From assembly GCA_014898415.1 (NCBI GenBank), contig RCTD01000008.1, forward strand, positions 1,054,001 through 1,118,000: a stretch of DNA of 64,000 nucleotides. The letters are read 5' to 3'. Below are positions 58,661-64,000 of the stretch, in pieces. The notes under the pieces were generated by a model that did no database searches, was not told the origin of the DNA, and saw only the letters and a program-made list of their open reading frames with translations. Numbering within the stretch: the first letter of the stretch is position 1; each line of letters begins with the position of its first letter. Source of the DNA: Stromatinia cepivora. Lineage: Eukaryota > Ascomycota > Leotiomycetes > Helotiales > Sclerotiniaceae. A program made the translations under genes and the position numbers.

Positions 58661-60772
58661 CTACACATCCTCATCCTCATCCTCCCCCTCAGCATCCAAA
58701 TCCTCTTCTCCCAGCTCACCCTCATATTCCAACTTAACCTGTACACCTCCCTTCTCACTCCCATCAACACTCCCACCAATACCTCCAACTTCACTCGCAG
58801 CACTCCCACCAACCGCCATCCCACACCTCTTCCTCGCCCACCCAATCCCCGTAGTCCCCGCACAAAGTTTCCATTCCCCCCTATGACCCCTCTCGATAAT
58901 TTTTTGCTGCACAGCCCATTCTAGGAAGAGGGGATCGTTTTCTTGATGGATTTTTTCGGTTTCGTTGGCGGTTTCGTTGGGGAGTTTGGAGGGGGGTGGG
59001 GGGTTTGAGTGATTGGTAGCTTTTATTTGATTGATGGCTCCCATGCGGTTGATAGTTCGGTCACTCCCTCCCATTCGATCAACACCTCCAGAATTCTCAC
59101 TCAACCTCTCCAAATGCTTCCCCAAATGTTCCATCCTCTCATCCCAGCACGCTTTCCCCTCAAACCACATCCCCGTCCCACCAGCACCCATCCCACACCC
59201 TCTAATTGGACATCCCAACCGTCCCGGCGGTTCCCTCCTCACCCTCTCACAACTTCTCTGTAACCCCCTAACCCTCTCCTCCCACTCCCTATTTTTCTTC
59301 CCCTTCCTCTTCACCTCAAACGGCGCATGCATCCTACGCAAATGCTGCGTAAACAAATCCTTCCGATTAAATTCCGCTCCTTTAATTTCATATCCTCTCT
59401 GTACCGCCTTCTCTATCTCTCTCTCTGTACCTTTTCTCATGGAGCTGGAATGTGAAGAGAGTGGGACTTTCCCGCATGATCCGAGTGTGCATACCCATGC
59501 TTGTAGATTGAGATGTTGAGATGAGACGTGTCGTTTCCATTCGTTTTTGGATGCAAATGTACTGTTGCATCCCGCGAAATCGAAGACGCAGATGAAGGCG
59601 CGGGTGTGGGATGAGGCAATGTGGCGTTGCAGGGTAGTGGTGTCTTTGAATCCTGTTTGGGAACATTGTTTACATGATAGGTTTACGAGAGAGGTTTTAG
59701 AGGATGATTTGGAGGGAGAGGTGGAGGAGTGTTTGGAAATGCGGTTGCGTTTTGTGTTGGGGGGAGAGATGGATTTGGTGGTACTAGTACGTTTACGTGG
59801 GTTCCGGGTTGAGGGACGTGGTGTGTACTCTGCGTCGGATGGTTCCTCCTCTTCTTCGATGTCAATATCCGGTGGAAGCAATTCCGGGTCAATTTCTGCT
59901 TCGTTATCCACTTCCACATTGGTATCAACATCAACATCTACTTCGCCTTCTGCATCAACATCAGCATCAGAAGTTGTAGATGTATTGTCGTTATTAGAAG
60001 CCTTAATAGAAACTGCTTGAGGAGATGCAGCATCTCGAATCGAAGCTCCCAATCCCTCATCTCTATAATGTAATATATGAGAAGCTAATTTATGACTCTC
60101 AGACTCTGAGGCTTGGATTGCATAATCGGTATGCATATCCATATCGGCATATGATTCATCGACTTCGAATTTAATTTCTTGCGGATCAGCAAATGCTTGG
60201 ACATCACTAAGATTAACACATGGATATCCAGCGGGTTGTAGTGATTGAGTGTGTGATTGTGTCCATATATGGGTGAATCTTTGAGTAGGGGTAGTGTGAG
60301 TTGTGATGGGTAGATTATAATCATCTTGACCTTGAGAGGAATACAGTCCATCATGATACAAATCTGTTTCGGTACCTGGACTTCGGGCACTACTGCAGTT
60401 GGAAGATAATTCCTGAGATGGAGAAGGTGATATCATTCTTGTTCTAGAATCTTGGGGAAATACACCAACGGGTTCGAATGCTCTGGGTAACGGTCGGGAA
60501 AAGTTATTGAAGTGAGTCATCGTTGCATCAGTAGTGAAGAAAGCTCGTCCTGGCTCTGTGATAAATCTTTGTAAAGGTTGTTGTGGTAGATCTTGTTGGT
60601 AATCGAAGTCTGGAGAGCTAATTTGGGCTTGACGAAGAAGTGGATCGATATTCTCTATCCAAGAATTTTCAATATCCACCAAATCCTCATGACGGAAAGA
60701 TTGAGGATTTGATCTATTCTCTTGGAAGAAAGATGGTTCCATAGTCGAGGATGATAAATTATCGTATGACAT
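58661..60772 (-). CDS. C2H2 zinc-finger transcription factor, single exon
   Basis: An uninterrupted frame of 703 aa. The N-terminal half is Ser/Pro/Gln-rich and disordered, followed by an acidic tract (DVDAEGEVDVDVDTNVEVDN, about 275-300) and a basic Ser/Lys-rich stretch (about 315-355). Zinc fingers follow: LSCKQCSQTGFKDTTTLQRH (about 360-385), then CVFDFAGCNSTFASKNEWKR plus H (about 393-417), a third degenerate finger (CTLGSCGK...FNRKDLFTQHLRRMH, about 424-490) and a further Cys-rich segment (LGCPIRGCGMGAG, about 515-530). The C-terminus is strongly acidic (EEDLDAEGEDEDEDV). It is a nuclear regulator with unknown targets. Confidence 0.9.
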   Translation of the reverse strand: MSYDNLSSSTMEPSFFQENRSNPQSFRHEDLVDIENSWIENIDPLLRQAQISSPDFDYQQDLPQQPLQRFITEPGRAFFTTDATMTHFNNFSRPLPRAFEPVGVFPQDSRTRMISPSPSQELSSNCSSARSPGTETDLYHDGLYSSQGQDDYNLPITTHTTPTQRFTHIWTQSHTQSLQPAGYPCVNLSDVQAFADPQEIKFEVDESYADMDMHTDYAIQASESESHKLASHILHYRDEGLGASIRDAASPQAVSIKASNNDNTSTTSDADVDAEGEVDVDVDTNVEVDNEAEIDPELLPPDIDIEEEEEPSDAEYTPRPSTRNPRKRTSTTKSISPPNTKRNRISKHSSTSPSKSSSKTSLVNLSCKQCSQTGFKDTTTLQRHIASSHTRAFICVFDFAGCNSTFASKNEWKRHVSSQHLNLQAWVCTLGSCGKVPLSSHSSSMRKGTEREIEKAVQRGYEIKGAEFNRKDLFTQHLRRMHAPFEVKRKGKKNREWEERVRGLQRSCERVRREPPGRLGCPIRGCGMGAGGTGMWFEGKACWDERMEHLGKHLERLSENSGGVDRMGGSDRTINRMGAINQIKATNHSNPPPPSKLPNETANETEKIHQENDPLFLEWAVQQKIIERGHRGEWKLCAGTTGIGWARKRCGMAVGGSAASEVGGIGGSVDGSEKGGVQVKLEYEGELGEEDLDAEGEDEDEDV

Positions 60773-62895
60773 GATATCTAGAATTGAAAGTGGATATAGT
60801 CAAGATAAGTGCGTCTTCGAATTTGCTTTTTTTTTGGTTTTTGGCCCCCACGATTCTGAATTGGGAGAAATTGGGCGAAGCTAAACTTCTAGAAGAGAAA
60901 GAGACACAAAGTAAATAAGCTTGGAAGGAATAGAGCTGATATTTGTTTGTTTTCTTATTGATCCTACTACGGGTATGAGCTTCTTGTGTATCCAAATTGA
61001 GCATATGAATTGGGGCGGCAGGACAGATGAGACAACAAATAGAACAAACAGACTCACCACCTGAATTCGAGTATCTCCACTTTGCTGCGACTACAACAGA
61101 TCCTTTGAATCAGCAAACAAACAATCAATCTTTTTTGTACACGACGTTTGGTTTATGTATACACAAACAAAATAATGAATTCAAAATATCAGCTCATGGA
61201 AAATTCACTGGTAGAATTCAGATATGTAGATATTGAGACTTGGAAGAAGTCTGAGGCGAAGCAACGAGTATGAGATAGGCGCAGTTTATTGTATGTAGTA
61301 AATATGGTGTATGAAGATGACACAAGAAACAAAGAAATAAGAATCGGCACATCAAATCTCTAATGTATGTGGACCAAGCCCCAGCATATCCCCCACAACG
61401 TTCATGTATGTATCGTTCAGGACTGAAATATTTTGCCCGTTGCAAAAGAGCCGCATTTTAGAAGAAACATGGATGGATAGGTAGGCCCTACAGAAGGCCG
61501 GTGAAGGATCTTCTCTCACACATTCGAACGTTTCTGTAAGTCAAGTTACCGCGCATACCCCTGAGTCTATAGAAATGTATTGGAGATCTATGACTCTCCG
61601 GATGCTGCGCCTCTCATTCTTCTCACATTCCTTGAAGGTTTGAAGCACCTTTGCGGGGCACGGCAGACAACCTCAAGTGTTTTCCCCATGTCGAATATCG
61701 ATGATGCGAGTGGATGCTTGACCGAACCAGTTAATCGTGCAGATTGACTTCTCCATACATTTCATCTGCTCTCTCTTTTCTTTTTCTACAACTTCATGAC
61801 CAATGAGGAAAGAATTTACCCTTGTAAATGGCGTAGGGCGGACAAGGCGACCGCTAGGCAGACCTCGACGTCAATTCTTCAAAAAATGGAGAATTTGTTC
61901 AATCTTTTTGAATGTGATATTGAAAGTCACTCGGTCAATCAGGAAACTTCTCTCTGTACAAAAATTCCATTCGACACGATCGGGTTCACTGGGGAAACAT
62001 TATTTTCTTCCGCTTCGCTTGTTTCGCTTTTCTTCGTTTGCTTCGCCTTTTATTCCAAAGCAGAGCAGACTGTAACACAGAATCCTCATTCGTTTCTGTC
62101 TAAAACATACTTTCATTGTACAGCCAAGAATATTCTCAAATGCCCTTCTTTTCTTTTCTTCCTCTTCCCCATTCAGTAAATTCATTTCATTTCATTTCAT
62201 TTCATTTCATTTCATTTCATTAATTTTGCTTCTTTCGGGCGTCAGCATTTCAGCCCCTACAATTTCTAATCATCAGAAATGGAAACTGGCCCTCAAATTT
62301 CAAAAGATGACAGCTAGACAGCAATCCACCACACCTCATCTAATTGGTTTAAGCCAGGAACCAAATTCTTAATTTGTACGGGGGCGAGTGTCTGATATTT
62401 ACCGTAAATTGTAATAATTATTTTTGATTCGTTCGTTCGGTCGCTGGTTCGCATTCTCTCTTTCTTTCCATTCTATGCTTCACATATTTCCCATTTTACC
62501 CATTTTACCCACCCCATCCCATCCCCTCCAAAACCACTCCCAAATACTCCGAGTACACAGTACTCGATCATCATCACCAACAAACAAATAAAAAGCATAG
62601 AATTTCCATTTCCATTTCCATTTCCATCTCGAATCCAACATTTTCCAAATCTCGCTTAGCATGCACACCCAATACTGCAAGGTAGATTCACAAAAAATGG
62701 TATTGGTGTAGGGGAAATATATTCCATAGGATGGAAAGTATACAGCTGGACACCACATCGGGATTTAGAAAGTGTAAAGAAAGCCACATATATACATATA
62801 TACATATATACATATATACATACAGAGTACATATATCTAATGCGAGTTTCCTTTTTAATTCACGTGGGCGTTCTTTCTTTGAACTTTTTAAATTC

Positions 62896-62933
<38 letters not shown>

Positions 62934-63403
62934 ATAAAAAGCTAGGCTAGGCTGCTTTGGTTCACCGAGTTGGTGGGGTGGGAGGGGAGGGGAGGGGATA
63001 AATGAGGTGGGTGTGTGTATATATGTATATGTAGGTCTAAGGCGTAGCAATTTAATTGGAAAAAGTGAGGCTGTATGCTTCATTTGAACCGTTGGAGTTT
63101 CTTGGAGAGTTTCTTAGAGAACCGCTGGAGAACCCTTGGGGAAAGGGGGGAGGGTTCATTGGATTATTGGATTGTATGTATGTATGTAGGTATATCATCC
63201 AAAGCCCGAGATCTTCCATACTTCGCAAGTTGGCAAGTAAGCAATGTGAATGCAATGTGAATGCAATGTGAGTGCAATGTGAAAGCTACTCGGTGGGATG
63301 TGGGGATGTAATCTGAGAGAATTCAAATGCTGGAGACTTGGAGTTAGGTAGGAAGAAAATATCCAGTGCAGCTGCGGCTGAGAATCGACTTTTTTTCACT
63401 CAG

Positions 63404-63445
<42 letters not shown>

Positions 63446-63840
63446 GAGCATTCATTAGAGCATTCATTCAACACGGTCAGTAATAAGACGTAACCTAAGT
63501 ATCAATTAAACATTAACCGCCATCTACTCCGTCCAATGCACTTTATCAAAAGAGTCTCTTTACGAGTTTACTGTGCCCCTCGCTAAACTTCACATAATTA
63601 CATTCCATGGGAAAAAAAACTTGGATTGTTTTTCTACCGCAAGGTTAAATATATAAACGCCAAAAGAAAAAATAAATCCCTGGATATATTCCCTCCTATT
63701 GTTTTCAAATTCCTACCCAATACCATCTTCATAGTAGCCCCTATACTTTTACACGATTATTCTTCTCCAACTGATAGCCATCATTAAACTATGTGGTGAA
63801 ACTCCAAAAATATCCTTGAACATGTCAGACTTTTGAACTT
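60773..63840. other. Intergenic with several microsatellites
   Basis: About 3 kb with no convincing gene. It holds the C2H2 gene promoter and the 3' flank of the edge gene. Simple repeats: (TTCAT)8 at 62181-62220, an ATATACAT-type array at about 62787-62822, (TA)16 at 62900-62931, an 11-bp GCAATGTGAAT array at 63241-63283 (about 3.9 units) and (ATCA/CAAT)10 at about 63404-63443. A 127-codon frame at 61796-62179 has a hydrophobic, Ser/Phe-rich random look and is not accepted. Confidence 0.55.
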
Positions 63841-64000
63841 CTAGTTGCCAATTGAATCGCGTTTGCACTCATTACAGTAATGATGATTGCAGGAGGTACA
63901 CTTTGGACTAAGAGTAAGAGTACGTCCTGGATCATCCGTACATTGACACTATAAATATGTTTAGCAATTGCATGCGGCACAGTAAATGGTGGTGCTTACA
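63841..64000 (-). CDS. Partial gene at the right edge: last exon of a Cys/His-rich small protein
   Basis: The final coding exon is 63948-63841 (35 residues plus stop). It reads CQCTDDPGRTLTLSPKCTSC then NHHYCNECKRDSIGN. Spacing C-X-C...C-X2-C-X3-HYC-X2-C looks like a zinc-binding or RING-like half. A 51-bp intron with ideal ends (GTAAGC at 63999, branch TTGCTAAAC, acceptor TTTATAG) precedes it, and the upstream exon lies outside the window. The fungal family of short C-terminal zinc motifs is familiar, but I give no function. Confidence 0.7.

Noticed and set aside
61796..62179. 127-codon plus-strand ORF
   Set aside because: Low-complexity, Phe/Ser-rich tail and no homology recalled. It ends in a pyrimidine tract beside a microsatellite.

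Overview
This is nuclear DNA of a filamentous ascomycete. Most genes carry short introns (about 50-110 bp) with GT-AG ends and CTAAC-type branch points. The proteins are typical of Pezizomycotina: Zn2Cys6 and C2H2 regulators, a fungal P450, a MAPR-type heme protein and a DNMT5-type methyltransferase. The mosaic of ordinary gene DNA and extremely AT-rich blocks carrying mutated retroelement remains points to repeat-induced point mutation (RIP). A leotiomycete such as a Sclerotiniaceae member is my inference; nothing here proves it.

Layout. Positions 1-1980 and about 6200-13140 are very AT-rich, RIP-like blocks. They hold decayed Gag remains (about 10950-11860) and several AT-rich tandem arrays. 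Between them lies a normal-composition island (about 1980-6200) with one intact, unrecognised gene (3126-4760), preceded by two tandem-repeat arrays and followed by nested hairpins. From 13.2 kb the window is ordinary euchromatin: a six-exon Zn2Cys6 regulator (14241-17851, -), a long gene-poor stretch (17.9-24.5 kb), a divergent pair of a 193-aa unknown (-) and the CSA/ERCC8 WD40 repair protein (+), a 399-bp hAT-type MITE with a perfect 8-bp target duplication (27299-27697), a five-exon SDR (28185-29334, -), and a complete DNMT5-family methyltransferase/RING/SNF2 gene encoding 2523 aa (31429-39149, -). After a poor stretch with possible gene relics (40-43.5 kb) come a 2H-phosphoesterase-like protein, ribosomal protein eL42, a cytochrome P450, a SAP-like membrane protein, a divergent pair of DAP1-like and mitochondrial TPR (Mgr3-like) genes, a C2H2 regulator, and the last exon of a Cys-rich protein cut by the right edge.

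Functional links. DNMT5 enzymes maintain CpG methylation and are ATP-dependent. Finding one about 18 kb from a RIP-degraded, probably heterochromatic block is suggestive, but the two need not act together. CSA belongs to transcription-coupled repair. DAP1-type proteins support P450 enzymes, and a P450 lies 5 kb away, though this need not be a cluster. I rebuilt all splice structures by hand from reading-frame continuity and splice consensus; each summed coding length is a multiple of three. No tRNA, rRNA or CRISPR was recognised.
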